In this document: positions 5,011 through 5,030 of the stretch, in pieces | Layout of the letters: each line of letters begins with the position of its first letter | Position numbering within the stretch: position 1 is the stretch's first letter | Source of the DNA: Microcaldota archaeon | GTDB taxonomy: Archaea; Micrarchaeota; Micrarchaeia; Micrarchaeales; CABMGC01 | Direction of reading: 5' to 3' | Assembly (NCBI GenBank): GCA_021805625.1 | Contig: JAJZEU010000002.1 | Coordinates: 1-5,030 of the forward strand | DNA: 5,030 bases | The notes under the pieces: generated by a model | Seen by the model: only the letters and a program-made list of their open reading frames with translations | Told to the model about the DNA's origin: nothing | Database searches by the model: none | Translations under genes and position numbers: made by a program

Positions 5011-5030
5011 GAAGTCCTTTTAGGATTTTT
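5011..5030 (+). terminator. Weak terminator-like hairpin at the window edge
   Basis: TCCT (5015-5018) pairs with AGGA (5022-5025) around a TTT loop. Four further pairs outside it include two G-U, and the window ends in TTTTT. A stem this weak may not terminate transcription, and the window edge hides what follows. Confidence 0.25.

Larger units (their letters stand above)
4541..5030. other. Gene-free region upstream of the CRISPR-Cas locus
   Basis: I find no convincing gene in these 490 bases. Positions 4558-4632 hold a GC-rich patch with a 24-codon open stretch ending in TAA but no start codon; it may be a gene remnant. About 4664-4868 is strongly AT-rich, with a 12-bp palindrome AATAAATTTATT at 4681-4692 and a 12-base inverted copy of TATAAATAAATT at 4837-4848, both compatible with low complexity. 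About 4869-4930 is more GC-balanced with three CTTCC copies roughly ten bases apart. The stretch ends with two weak hairpins. Nothing resembling csn2, cas4, a toxin-antitoxin pair or an insertion sequence was seen. Confidence 0.6.

Overview
The window is almost entirely one compact type II-C CRISPR-Cas locus. From left to right it holds the end of a CRISPR array (one complete 36-nt repeat and the last 10 nt of a spacer), then cas2, cas1 and cas9 on the minus strand, then a tracrRNA gene on the plus strand just upstream of cas9, then about 490 bases with no convincing gene. No csn2 or cas4 is visible. That absence, the 1041-residue Cas9 and the Neisseria-like repeat and tracrRNA architecture all point to subtype II-C.

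Transcription is arranged face to face. The cas operon runs right to left (cas9, cas1, cas2). The array and tracrRNA run left to right. The cas genes are packed tightly: cas9 and cas1 overlap by 80 bp, with the cas1 ribosome binding site and TTG start inside cas9, and cas1 and cas2 share an ATGA. At the left edge the array and the cas operon converge on a hairpin that is also the last codons of cas2. At the right edge the cas9 and tracrRNA promoters appear to diverge from nearly the same -35 hexamer.

The parts fit as a working system. The repeat and tracrRNA anti-repeat can form a 21-bp perfect helix, a 5x5 internal loop and an 8-bp helix. Cas9 keeps its RuvC (D8, E497, H709, D712) and HNH (D577, H578, N601) residues. 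Cas1 keeps E148/H204/E219 and Cas2 keeps D16. The repeat ends in an extended -10 box (TGCTATGAT), as in Neisseria, so each repeat may drive its own short crRNA.

The organism is probably a Gram-negative proteobacterium. This rests on the resemblance of Cas9, Cas1, the repeat and the tracrRNA to the Neisseria/alpha-beta-proteobacterial II-C group and on the moderate GC content. The sequence does not let me name a genus. The right-hand 490 bases are AT-rich, with a short GC-rich patch, a possible promoter and weak hairpins. Nothing there can be assigned a function.
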